A stretch of DNA of 64,000 nucleotides from Lathyrus oleraceus (Eukaryota; Streptophyta; Magnoliopsida; Fabales; Fabaceae). The DNA is taken from assembly GCF_024323335.1 (NCBI RefSeq), contig NC_066583.1:277533416-277597415 (forward strand), read 5' to 3'. The translations under genes were made by a program, and so were the position numbers. The notes beneath the pieces were generated by a model, which was not told where the DNA came from, did not search any database, and worked only from the letters and a program-made list of their open reading frames with translations. Below, piece by piece: positions 49,852 through 60,939 of this stretch (the first letter of the stretch is position 1; every line of letters begins with the position of its first letter).

Positions 49852-50460
49852 CATGCTAGTTGTTGTTGATACTTGTTATCATTATTATTATGTTTGAGTT
49901 TTTATTTTGCATGCATATTAAATATAGTATGAATATTATGTCAAGTATGTCCCGCTAAACCGCTTAGGATCCGAAAGGTGAGAACCGTCGTTTCAACGGT
50001 ACCCGCATCTAAGTTAGAAATTATCGATTAAATTGAGATTCATTTTTGGGACTGATTTTTTATAATATTTTAAGTTGAAATTAATTACCGCAAAAGCGCT
50101 AAATTTAGAGATATTGGTTCCGTTTCGAAGGAAAGGAATTCGTATCTAAGCTAGAAAATAAAAAATCAGATTTTAAATTAAATCAAGTGCGACAACAAGA
50201 TTTATTTTAAATTGCAAAAATAATGATTTTCAAAAATAGAGTTTAGAAGAATAAATATGTTGTGACAACAGGCGTTTGTAAGTTTAAACTCGGGTGCTAT
50301 GCGAGCGACAACTAGTATCGCCTTTAAATTTGGTTTTCATCCAAAACGACTTTTTAATTAATTAGAAGTTCTTAATTTTCAAAATTTTGGGATTAGTGAA
50401 GTTCAAATTTTGCGATTAGTGAAGTTCAAATTTTGGGCAATGGTGATTTCTTCTGTTCTA
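48920..50460 (+). repeat. Probable LTR of an unassigned gypsy-type element, with AT microsatellite
   Basis: Plus-strand text with a promoter-like layout: ATGGCGT/GCCATG-rich upstream part (49110-49240), CCATAAAAATAGCC TATA-like stretch (about 49249-49262), then CTCAGTCTTCTCCCACTTC. 49788-49848 is (AT)n. CCGCTAAACCGCTTAGGATC near 49952 reads like a conserved LTR segment. Ends and TSD could not be fixed; the 5' limit is nominal, near TGTGATAACC. Confidence 0.4.
49788..49848. repeat. (AT)n microsatellite, about 61 bp
   Basis: Uninterrupted AT dinucleotides inside the LTR-like block. Confidence 0.98.
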
Positions 50461-51225
50461 AATCACCTTGTTCAACTCAATGGGGCATCTTGCTCAGGAG
50501 GATTTTTGGTCCCATTCTTTTTGCAATGTATTGACATTATAATAAAGATTACAATGTGTCAAGAAAGGCTGCATATGGATGCTTGAGCTTAAAGTTGTGG
50601 TATGTTGAAGTTGACACGAGAAACTGGTCATGTAACTTAGAAAAAATCTAAGTCCCAAATGCCTGAAAATGACCTGTAATGTTCCAATGAATTCCATGGC
50701 CTTCTAAGCATAATTTTCCTTTGACCCTTGAAGAAAACATCTAGAGGGCATCACAAATGATATTGTACAAAAATAATCATCCTCAAATGTAGAAAATTGA
50801 AGAAATTGTAATCCTTTAAAGTTGAGAAAAGGTCACTTGAAAATAGGTCAAATTTCACTAAGTCCACAAATGATCTATAGTGTCTCCAAAATTTTGATGA
50901 TCCTCCAAGCATAATTGGCTCTTGTCATATAAAGAGAAGTTATCGAGGATAATGAGAAGAGTCAAATACAAAAGGAAGCATTCAAAAATGTTGAGAATTG
51001 AAGGAGTTGTGATCCTTGAAAATTTGACTTCAAATGTTGACCTTTTTGGTTAAACCACTTAGAACAAACTTATGCACTTGGACTTTCCTTGCACTTAAAA
51101 GCACATGTATGGTCATACGAACTCAAAATAAGGTGTCCTTGGATTTATCTTGATTAAAATTCTCAAAGCTTAAGGTAACATGTTGAAGAAGGCATGAAAA
51201 TAAACACATGAACCTTTGACTTTTC

Positions 51226-51230
51226 TTGAG
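51226..51230. repeat. Target site duplication, left copy (TTGAG)
   Basis: Matches 52385-52389 and is flush with the TGTGAAGTC terminus. Confidence 0.85.
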
Positions 51231-52384
51231 TGTGAAGTCATGGCTCCTTAATGATTTTGATGATTACAACATCTCTCAACAATTCTCATGTGAAAAGATC
51301 AAAAAGCTGTCAAAGACTTGAAGTGATTTGAAGTGGAGTAAAGATTCAAGTGAAGTATATCATTTCAAAGGATCAAGTATCATCATTGGTGTATCTAAGA
51401 CTTTCACTAATATGATATACAAGTGTTCAAATATTTATTCCATGATATCTTGGTTCATATAGAAAATTAGGATGTATTGCATTTCATTTTTCACATTCTG
51501 CCAAATTCTATTTTTCAAAACTGGGGTTCAGTAACCGGTTACCCGCCGAGCAGTAACCGGTTACCACTGTTGTTTTTCAAATGTTTTTTTGACGTTGGAA
51601 GCAAGTAACTGGTTACCCACCGAGCAGTAGCTGGTTACTGTAGACGAATTTTGGCAAATTGGTGCATTTCTTCATTCAAATGTTTTCTTTACATTCCTTT
51701 GAATCATGGCATCCTTTCATTCATCATACTCTTTCAAAAAGGTGTTTGTAGCAATATATAAACATCATTACTCATTTTTTTATGACCACCTCCTTTCTTG
51801 CAAACACTTTCAATTAATCATTCTTATAAAAACTCAGATTTTTATCAAGTGTCCAAAAACTTTCTTAAAAAGTATTCTTTGCATTAAACCTTCATATACC
51901 TTGAAAAGAATACATATCATTCAGTTTGAACACTTGTATACTATATTGAGTGATTGATATCCAAAGGGGAAGATTAATTCAAGTGATTAATATATTCAAG
52001 ATTCATCATCAACTTTTTAATTAAGTTCAGATATTTGTATCATACCTTGTTGTCCAGGATTGTTGGAAACAAGTGAAGTGTTGAAGAGGATTGTTCTTCA
52101 TACACTTGATTACCTATAGGTTAGATAGTAAGCATCACCATTGATGTGAGTAGGCTGTACAATAATTCTAACTATAGTGAAATCTCTTTCGAGTCGAAAG
52201 GGGAGTGGAGTACCTTCGGAGTGTGAAGGGAACCACTATAAGTTTCCGGTGTCCTTTTACTTTCCGCAATTTATTTTTCAGCACTTAAACGAAAAATAAC
52301 CAAGAACCGGAAACAAGATCGAAGAAATTTTTTACCACCTAATTCACACCCCCCCCCCCCCCTTAGGCGCATTTACAACTTACA
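51231..52384 (+). mobile_element. Solo Ty1/copia LTR
   Basis: 1154 bp from TGTGAAGTCATGG to CAACTTACA with perfect TTGAG duplications outside. It contains an AATATATAAACATC TATA-like stretch (about 51753) and, near the end, ACCACCTAATTCAC followed by a 14-C run (52349-52362) and TTAGGCGC, a phrase common near the 3' end of legume copia LTRs. Four TAACCGGTTAC-type palindromes lie in the upstream part (51532-51638). No internal region is present. Confidence 0.87.
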
Positions 52385-52389
52385 TTGAG
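52385..52389. repeat. Target site duplication, right copy (TTGAG)
   Basis: Directly follows the LTR terminus TTACA. Confidence 0.85.
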
Positions 52390-52807
52390 AAGTAAGCAAC
52401 AAAACTTTGATGTACTCTTGATCAAAATGAGATTGAAAGGTGATTTAGAACCTTAAATATCATGCATTGGAATATAGCCCCTTGAGAATCAATGGTTGAC
52501 CACACTTTGACTTGAGTAATCAACACAAACCCTAACTGAGGAGCCATGCTTGATACTCTTGATGACAAACCCTACCTTGCACAATAAAATTAAGAAAACA
52601 AAAAATATTTTTGCTATTTTTATTAGTGGTTAGATAAGCAATGAACATATAAACACAAAGGTAAAACACCAATAAAGAGGTTCTTGATGATCCCTGGAAA
52701 AGGCAAAACCCAAATATGAGAGGTAGAGGGACCAAGAGGTGACCTTGTTTGTATGTAAGGATGCCAATGATATGTGGGATCTTAGGGTTAAAAATTGGGG
52801 TATGACA

Positions 52808-54394
52808 GATGCCCCTATTTAAGTTTCTTCAACTTGGAGATATGAAAATTGAAATCTTTGTCTCAAAAAGATTGAATAAACTTAAATACCAAAGACCCAA
52901 ATTTTGGCCCTAAGATACCGCAAAATGATTATGATATGATATGAATGCAAACAAGGATCCCTGTGGGGAATACAGCGCCAAGAGAGACAAAGAAATGCTG
53001 GAAAGGAGATTGAAACTCTGCAGGGGAATACCAATTTCCAAAGGGGGACCCGGTTGGGGACAAACAAAGTTCCACATGGGAAAAGAAAAGACTCGAAAAG
53101 AACCATTATTTTGGAAAGAACCCAATGCACAGTTAGAAAACAAACGATCCAAATGGATTTACGGGGAAAGACTTGTCAAAGTAAGACTTCGCCGGTGGAA
53201 AGGATCAATCGTAGGGGATGCCAATCTTTAATAGGGGGAGAAATTACCTAACTATCAGCCAAGTGATAACTTAACAAAGGTAGTAAGCAAAAGTAAAAGA
53301 GATATTACCAACTATCAACCAAGTGATAGCTTAACAAAGGTAATAAACAAAGGGAAAGATTACTAATTATCATCCAAGTGATAGCTTAACAAAGGTAACC
53401 AACCAAAGATAACAAGAAAGATTACCAACCATCAACCAAGTGATAGCTTAACAAAGGTAATAAGCACAAAAGTAAATATTACCAACTATCAGCTAAGTGA
53501 TAGCTTAACAAAGGTGATCAACCAAAGGTAAAAGGAAAGATTACAAACCACCAGACAACTGTTAGCTTAACAAAGGTAATCAACCAAAGGTAAAAGGAAA
53601 GACTACCAACCACCGGCCAAGTGATATCTTAACAAAGGTAATCAACCCAAAATGATCAAAGTTCAACCCAGGAACGAACTAGAGAGAAACGGTCAAAGAG
53701 GACTCAACCCAATGAGGAAATAAATTCAATTGAGGATTAACTCCATCCAAATAATGAACTAGAAAGAGAAACTGAAACAAAACCTTCCACGAGGATCAAG
53801 CTCAATGGAGAATTAGAAAGGATAAACTCTTTCTGCTTAAGGTTGACACTCTATTGAAGAGATGACACACACATTCTGCAGGGAGAAAAAAGTCACCAGA
53901 GAGTGGGGAAATAATCAAGAAATGCAAGATGCACGAATAATCATCATGATGTTATGCCTATGCATTATGACTATGCTGACAAAATGGGCATAAAGGGTTA
54001 GACTGACAACATAGTACAGCCAAATACTTGACTAATCTCAACAAGATGGAGATGCTACTGGGGATCTTACTAGAGATTCTACCAAAGAGAAACTACTCGA
54101 AAACCAAAGCTTAATCTTTTAGAATCATGAACTCTGTTCTGAGGGGGATTTGTTGGGGATAAAAAACATTCAAACAAACTTCGACCCGAAGATATACTAG
54201 CGACCTTAATATGGATTCTGTCATTCCCGCAATCTCATGCTGAGGAAACTGATATTCTTGTATACATGAAACAAAATGGGAAATCCTATCTGGGAGGACC
54301 ACTGAGCTCCGCTCTTCAAGATCTTACCATCCTTGAGATTGATGTTAAAATTCCTCTCTTATATTCACAATTCGAGGAAGAATATATATATTTT
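52808..54394 (-). other. Polypurine tract and 3' UTR of the fourth Ogre/Tat-type element
   Basis: GATGCCCCTATTTAAG at 52808 is the complement of the polypurine tract. The following 1.6 kb is non-coding and includes a seven-copy tandem array (53245-53645) and short GGGGA-rich phrases. It is cut at 54394 by the SIRE-type element. ORFs such as 52941-53231 and 54266-54607 have no recognisable domain. Confidence 0.75.
53245..53645. repeat. Seven-copy ~55-62 bp tandem repeat with nested dyads
   Basis: Each unit reads TTACCAACTATC, then CAACCAAGTGATAG, then CTTAACAAAGGTAA with variations. Outer TTACC/GGTAA and inner CTATC/GATAG can both pair in the best copies; the last two units have lost the inner dyad. 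Confidence 0.88.
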
Positions 54395-55490
54395 TGTAAA
54401 GTTCAAAACACGATTGTGAAGGTAGAGAAAAACAAGAAAGGGGGGTTTGAATTATTTTTACAGGTAATAAAAACTTTTGCAAATAAAACACACACGAAAG
54501 ATAAAGCAATCAACACAAAAGTTTATCCTGGTTCGCTTGAAATTCAAAGCTACTCCAGTCCACCCGACCAAGGTGATTTCACCTTCAACAAGGACTTAAT
54601 CCAATAATCTAGAAAGATTACAGCAAAAGCGTCTAAGAGAGTAAAGATCTCTTAGCCCTCTCAAGTTTACAGACTTCACAAGTCACTTGAGGAAATATCC
54701 AACAACCATTTTAGAATTACAATGAAGTGTTTAGTGCTTCTAGGTAAGCAGTATTAAGACAATACAAACTGTAAGACTTCACACTTAGAGCAACAACTCG
54801 TGTGAACAAATTTGAACAAGAATGAATGAGAATATAGAATTGAGTTTGCAGTATTCTTGTGTGAATGCGTCGTGCTTGGTATGATGATGATCTTGCCTTT
54901 ATATAGTGTTTTGAACATGAGACCGTTAGCTGAGGCATTAATGTAATATCTTGGCAATGATGGAACTTAATTGACATTAAGTTCGTTGTCCTTTCCGTAG
55001 AAAGTTTGGAGAGTTTTTATTATTTTCCAAATAAATATTCATACCAAAAATGGAATACTTCGTAGCTAAGTCTTGTGGTTGATATTGAGTCAGAGTGCAC
55101 ATAATCCAGATCTTCTTGTTCAACATGTATTCTTCAGATAGTTGCTTAGAATAGATTTTCTTCAGAAGTTCTTGATGTGTTTTCTGTAGAGCCTTCTTTA
55201 GAGTACAAATCATCAGAGTAGTTGTGTAGACTTCTTCAGATTCAGAGTATCTGAGTCTTCAATCGTCAGACTCTGTGAGCTTCCTTTTCTTTAGAGTCAG
55301 AGCGACTACTTCATTTGATTTTACATTATCTCTTCTTAGACTTTATGTGATGTCTGATATTGTCTATCAGATCCATTTTCTGTTAGAGTCCTGCATACTT
55401 AGATAAATTCATTAGGGTACCGATTTGTTTCATCCTTTGTTGTCATAAAAACTTAGAGATGAATTGTAGACTTAGAGTCTTATTCTAACA
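54395..55490 (-). repeat. 3' LTR of the SIRE-type element
   Basis: 1096 bp. On the minus strand it starts TGTTAGAATAAGACTC after a polypurine tract and ends near CTTTACA at 54395. It contains the GCTACTCCAGTCCACCCGAC stretch (plus strand) common in this lineage. The left terminus is inferred from the TG/CA rule; ATTTT (54390-54394) is the presumed TSD. Confidence 0.8.
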
Positions 55491-55830
55491 ATCTCCCCCT
55501 TTTTGATGATGACAAAAAAAACTTCAGACATATGATGAAATAATGATACTTCATAACAAATTGAAGGAGTTATCTCAGAGTTAGATGTATGATGACTCCT
55601 CCTAAGATAAGAAATCTCCCCTTAACTTAGATGCTTAAGAAGTTTTAGATGTTCTTACCAGATCTTCTTACGTTGTATAACTTGTTTTTCAGATGTTTAA
55701 CTCAGATACTTCCTGCAGAGCTTAAGACTTCATAATAATAGTTTTAATTGTGCGCAGTGAAATATGAGGCTTAGATAATATTTCGTCAGAGGTTATTAAA
55801 TTTATTCTCCCCCTTTTTGTCATACTCAAA
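55491..55830 (-). other. Two polypurine tracts and 3' UTR of the SIRE-type element
   Basis: Read on the minus strand, TCAAAAAGGGGGAGAT abuts the LTR (55491-55506), and a second GACAAAAAGGGGGAGAA lies at about 55808-55824. The duplicated tract is typical of SIRE-lineage elements. Confidence 0.8.
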
Positions 55831-55988
55831 AAGACTTAGCAAAGTAAACGAGGCAAAGCATATTTCATTGATGAGAGAGAAGTACAGATAAGAAAACAAT
55901 ACAAAAAAGAACATAGGGAAAAACACTTAGAAGAAAAACATAGAAGATAAGCACTTAGAGAAAATAACAACAAAATACTAGGTTGTGT

Positions 55989-58280
55989 CTAAGGGTTCGG
56001 AGGGGGCGACATCCTTTGAAGCAGCTGAGTCAGCAAGTTTTGAATGTTGGAGTTGACGGTGTCCTGTTGATCTAGTCTTGGTCTCACAATCTGTTGCTCT
56101 TTCTGTAGCTCTTCCAGAGTCTTCAACATGAGGGGATAGAAATTAGAGTGAGATGACTCCCCCTGAGTCAAAGCATTATCCCTAGCCTTGGCAGCTTCTT
56201 CCGCAGCAATGCGTGCCGCTTCTTCAGCGTCAGCCTTGGCTTTAGCTTTAGCTTCAGCAGCAGCAGCAGCCTTAGCGGCGGCCTTTTCTCCAGCTTCTCT
56301 TGCTCTCTCTTCTTCTTCCAAGCGAGCATTTTCCCTAATTTCTCTTCGAGCTTTTTCCTCTGCCTCTCTGGCCAGACGGTCCTTTAACCTCTCTCCAGCT
56401 TCTCAAATGAAGTCATTTTGGACTTGTTCAAAGAGACCTTTCAGCTTGAAAGCCTCATAAGTCATCCATATGATTACTCTATTCCAGTTAATCCTTATTA
56501 TAGAGGGATCATCACTGATTCTAGAGTTTTCAGATAACGAACTGATCTTCTCCACTAAAGAATAAACAAATAAGGTTATTGCCTCTTCCAGCATGGGAAA
56601 GATGGGTTCAGGTTCAAAGGTGGGAGGTATAGGTTCTGTGGGGATGGTTTCAGTGGGAGGGTCAGATGGTTGGGTAATAGGGTTTTCATAGGGAGGTTCT
56701 GTGTGAGGTTCAAATGGTGGTGTTGTTGGGTGTTCAAATGGGGAAGGAATGTTGGTTTCTGGCTCAGATGGGTTTTGAGTGGAGAGGGCGCGGGCCTGGA
56801 GTTGAGCAAGAGTAGGGGATTGAGGGTCAGATTGGTCTGAGTTAGAAAAGATATTGTAATAGGGTGGAGATGAGGGAGTGGATGAGGGTAGTGATATGGG
56901 TTCATTGAATAGTTGGGCTTCAGATATTGGTAGAGTTGTAGTAGTGAGATTGAATTTTTGAAGGGGGGTGATGGTGGGTTAGAGGTGGGAGTTTCAGAAG
57001 GATTTATGGTGGAGGTTGTGGGTTCAGAGTGTGTGTATATAGGGGAAGGTTGAGGTAAGGAATAAGGCAATTGCCTTAAATGTAGAGAGGGAGATACAAA
57101 GGGTGGAGACTTACTTGGAGAGGAGACTAGAGGCACATGTGGTCTGGACACAGAAGGTTCTCCCATCTTTGATCTCTTAGATTTCTTCGTCTTCTCAGAG
57201 GGCTCTCTTTGCCTCTTCATGAAGTTGGGTGGCTGTTCAGGTAGCCAATCCACCGAAAATTTTGAGATGTCTACCCCTTGATTAGCCAGGTCCTGCAGAT
57301 AATGGGCGATAACCTATGGGGGATCTATCTTAGAGAATAGATAGAGACCGTTGGGTATCTTCCTCTGATCCTTTAGAGCTTCCCAAGAGGTATCCAGAGA
57401 TGGCTTGACCATAACTCTCTCGATGATGCCCATGCTCTTCAGATTCCTTGAGTTCAGAGGCCTACCGGTGTCTACCGTCATATCCTTCATTAGATTGTGG
57501 GAAATTAGATGATCCACCAACTCGCTTTCTATCAGAACATCGGAGATCACCCTTGCCATAGGAATGCATGTTCTGGGCTTCATGTTGTTTCTAGTCTCCC
57601 TAACGGAGTCCCTTAGATATTTGAATAAGAGAGCTGGTAGATTCAGCTTGAGTCCTTTGTGGAGGCAGTAGAGGATGCATTTCTGGCTAGTTGATGTAAT
57701 TTGACGATTTGGATGATGGGCGATGATGAATAGTCCCCAAAATAATCTTCAGCCAGACCCTCAGATTTTGGTGAAGTTCTTTGTTCATGGAGGAATTTCC
57801 TTCTGCGCTCTGCTCGAAGATTGTTGGGATAATCTCCTGGGACATATATTTTTCCCTAGGGTTGATGTTGTAAATTCTTCTTCCCCCTGTCTTCTCCATA
57901 TTCAGAATTTTGGCTATGGACTTCTTAGTGATAACCATCTTCACCCCCAGAACATGTGGGACGATGCAGCGGTCATCTGAATCTGCATATCTCCAGAACT
58001 CCTTGACCAGAAAGGTGTAGATGGGGCTATAGAGACGCTGAAAGTAGTTTTCCCAGCCTTGCTTTCTCAATTCCTCCGTGAGGTCAATACCGTTTCTCTT
58101 CATATTTTCGAAGTCTACCTAGGATTCATAGAGAACTTCCAGTTTGTCGAAAGGAGTTGCAATATGAATGTGAGGTGGACGATCCAAAATGTGAGGTTCC
58201 TTGTAGGTAGGAGTAGATATGGCAGCAGTTACAATGGTAGTTTGCTGGGAAGAAGTTGAATGTTGTTCCGTTGATTCCAT
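55989..58280 (-). pseudogene. env-like / extra-ORF region of the SIRE-type element, broken
   Basis: An ancestral frame of about 2.3 kb appears to start at the ATG at 58280-58278 and to end at 55989. In order on the minus strand: a Thr/Ser-rich start, a globular part (58103-57687, including WRYADSDDRCIVPHV), a middle part (57583-57314), a basic KRSK stretch and a long Pro/Ser-rich segment (57253-56576), then an Ala/Glu-rich coiled-coil-like region (56321-55989). Stops and frame changes near 58115, 57680, 57310 and in 56600-56950 break it. In the SIRE lineage this ORF is called env-like, but no entry function has been shown. I do not see a convincing signal peptide or membrane anchor in this copy. 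Confidence 0.75.
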
Positions 58281-58379
58281 ATGTTGAGAAAAGTTGTATA
58301 CTTGATGTTGTTAAGAATCCATGTAGAAGATGAAGAACGCTTGAAGAACACTTGAAGAACTTTTGACTTACTTCTTCTT

Positions 58380-59251
58380 TTTCCAGAATGCAGGTAGGAT
58401 GCATGAGAGTCTTTACTGGTTTGCTTTCTGACATTTCAAATTTCTTCAGAATATCTTTTATGTATTTTCTTTGATATACATATGTAGCGTCTAAATATTG
58501 GTTGATTTGAATTCCCAGAAAGAATTTTAATTCTTGGTTCAAACTTATTTCAAATTCTGCATGCATTAACTCAGAGAATTCTTAACAAACAGAAGGGTTA
58601 GCTGAACCAAAAATTATATCATCAACATATATGTGACAAATCATGAGATCATTTTTGATGTTTTTACAAAAGAGTGTAGAGTCAACTTTGCCTCTAATAA
58701 AATCATGTTCCAGAAGGAAGGTTCTTAGTCTTTCATTCCAAGCTCTAGGAGCTTGTTTTAGACCATACAAAGATTTTTTTCAGTTTAAGAACGTGTTCTG
58801 GACATTTTGAGTTTTCAAAACCCGAAGGTTGGTGAACATGCACTTCGTTAGAAATATATCCATTCAGAAATGCACTCTTGACATTCGTCTGATATAATTC
58901 GATGGAATGATTTACATCGAATGATACAAGTAAAAGAATAGATTCTAACCTGGCGACTGGAGCAAAGGTTTCGTTGTAGTCAATGCCTTCTTGTTGACTA
59001 TAACCTTGTGCTACCAGTTGTGCTTTGTTTCTGACCATTTCTCTTTTTTCATTTAGTCTGTTTCTGTATACCCACTTTGTTCCAATAACGTGGGTACCTT
59101 TTGGCTTTGGTACAAGATCCCAGACATCGTTCTTTGCAAATTGATCAAGTTCTTCTTCCATTTCCAGAATCCATTCTTTATCTTGAAGTGCCTCATCATA
59201 GGATGTTGGCTCTATTAGAGACACTAATCCCAGAGGGGTTTCCTTGGACAC
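58380..59251 (-). pseudogene. Reverse transcriptase fragment of the SIRE-type element
   Basis: N-terminal RT in 59251-58745 (KWVYRNRLNE, LVAQGYSQQEGIDYNETFAPVAR, VKSAFLNGY), the catalytic block HIYVDDIIFGSAN in 58770-58582 and a later part with KFFLGIQINQY and YIKDILKKFEMSESKPVKTL in 58566-58380. Frame changes occur near 58760 and 58575. After ILEKEE the homology stops: the remaining RT and all of RNase H are missing and env-like text follows. The catalytic YVDD is intact but the enzyme is not. Confidence 0.9.
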
Positions 59252-59581
59252 CTTGAATGTAGAACTTGTTCTGACAGGTTTATCCTTGTTTTCCAGAATC
59301 CATTCTTCAGAGACAGTTAGTCTATTTCTTGATCTTTTCTATGTGGTTGAAATTTCGGTTGCTTTTGGAGTTTCCCTTTCATCTTCCTCAGATACTTTAG
59401 TCTTTTCGTCGAAACCTGCATGTGTTATCTCCAGATCTGCACGTTTCTCAACTAGCTTTTACTTTTCAGAGTCAATCGTATCATCAAATCTGACATGTAT
59501 TGATTCTTCCATAATTTTAGTTTATGTATTGTATACTCTGTAGCCCTTAGAGCGCTCTAAGTATCCCAACATAATACCTTT

Positions 59582-60370
59582 TTATGCTTTTGAATCAAAC
59601 TTGTTCAGATTTTCTTTAGTGTTTAGGATAAAACAGAAGCATCCAAAAGGGTGAAAATAAGAAATGTTGGGTTTTCTTCCCTTACACAGTTCATAAGGAG
59701 TCTTCTCCAGAATATATCTTATAGAGATTTTATTATGAATATAACACGCTGTATTTACTGCTTCAGCCCAAAAGTGCTTAGTCATATTTGTTTCATTGAT
59801 CATGGTTCTGGCCATTTCTTGGAGAGTCATATTCTTCCTCTCTACAACCCCATTTTTCTGTGGAGTTCTAGGATAGGAGAAATCATGGGATATTCCATTT
59901 GAATCAAAGAGTTCTTCAAAAAAATTATTTTCAAATTCACCACCATGATCACTTCTGACTCTGATGATCTTAGAGTCAAATTCATTTTGCACTTTTGAAC
60001 AGAAACCAGTGAATATAGAGTGTGACTCATTCTTGTGTCTTAGAAATTTTATCGATATCCATTGACTATAATCATCAATAGTTACTAGTCCATACTTCTT
60101 ACCATTGTCTGAAGCTGTTTTAACAGGTCCAAACAAGTCAATATGAAGAAGTTCCAGAGGCTTAGAGGTAGAAATAACATTTTTCTTTTTGAAAGAAGTT
60201 TTAGAAATTTTTCCTTTCTAGCATGCCTCTCAAAGAGCATCTGAAGAAAACTTCAGTTTAGGCAGACCTCTAACTAACTCAAGTTTATTTAGCTGAGAAA
60301 TCCTCCTCATGTTAATGTGACCCAAGCGTCTATGTCATACCCATTGCTCTTCATTTACAGACATTAAGCA
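59582..60370 (-). pseudogene. Integrase of the SIRE-type element
   Basis: The 184-residue open part (60136-59582) holds the core with all three catalytic acidic residues: D in VTIDDYSQW, D in VRSDHGGEF and E in NGVVERKNM. The upstream zinc-binding part (60370-60140) is recognisable (LPKLKFSSDAL..EAC) but has in-frame stops, including one where a zinc-ligand cysteine is expected. The C-terminal part beyond NKFDSKA is degraded (59580-59260). Confidence 0.9.
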
Positions 60371-60599
60371 TTTTACATCTTGATCTTTTAGATCTGACAG
60401 CTTAATTTTCTAAATGTCTTTTTTCCTCTTGCTAGTGAAAATAACTGTTCCATTATTCTAATTAATTGCTTTGCATGTTTTTTGATTGAAGATTATATCA
60501 AAACCGTTATCACTTAATTGACTTATGGATAACAAGTTATGCATTAACCCTTCTACGTAAAGAGCATCAGAGATAGAGGGAAAAAAATCCATTACCAAT

Positions 60600-60740
60600 T
60601 GTTCTGGAGCCTTTGATTCTTCCTTTCTGATTTCCTCTGAAACCTACGAAGCCAACATCTTTAAGTTCCAGGCTTTGGAACATATGCTTTCTTCCTGTCA
60701 TGTGTCATGAGCATCCAAAGTCCAGGTACCATGATTAGTG
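60600..60740 (-). pseudogene. Aspartic protease active-site region, inactivated
   Basis: At about 60728-60685 the minus strand reads YLDFGCS, a stop, then HMTGRK. Copia proteases have LDSGCSxHMTG here. The catalytic Asp remains, but DSG has become DFG and a stop follows three codons later. Confidence 0.85.
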
Positions 60741-60939
60741 TCTTAACTTTGTTGCATAAGATATCTGCAACATAGACTATTTTATCCTTTGGTACCCAAA
60801 ATCTTTTGGGTCCTTTGTGATTAGTTCTCCCAGAGTTTCTGGAAACTTTGGATTTTCTAGCATTAGTAAAATTTTGTGTTTGTGCATGTGTGTAGTGATA
60901 AGAAAAAGGAGATTTAGGTTTATCATTTGCAAAAGGTAT

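Larger units (their letters stand above)
50460..52807 (-). repeat. Fourth Ogre/Tat-type LTR, interrupted by a solo copia LTR
   Basis: The right end GGGTTAAAAATTGGGGTATGACA reads TGTCATACCCC on the minus strand and is flush with a polypurine-tract complement. The interior has GACCTGTAATGTTCC-type phrases shared with other Ogre LTRs in the window. Pieces lie on both sides of the 1154-bp insertion (about 50460-51230 and 52385-52807). The left boundary is not defined. Confidence 0.65.

Noticed and set aside
52349..52362. Run of 14 C residues as a possible sequencing artefact or signal
   Set aside because: It lies in the ACCACCTAATTCAC...TTAGG context where legume copia LTRs commonly have C runs of variable length.
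53245..53645. Regular repeats with spacers that could be mistaken for a CRISPR array
   Set aside because: Whole units repeat including the would-be spacers, no cas genes, and the context is a plant retrotransposon 3' UTR.
56188..56460. Ala/Ser-rich plus-strand ORF
   Set aside because: Antisense shadow of the Ala/Glu-rich coiled-coil segment of the SIRE-type env-like region.
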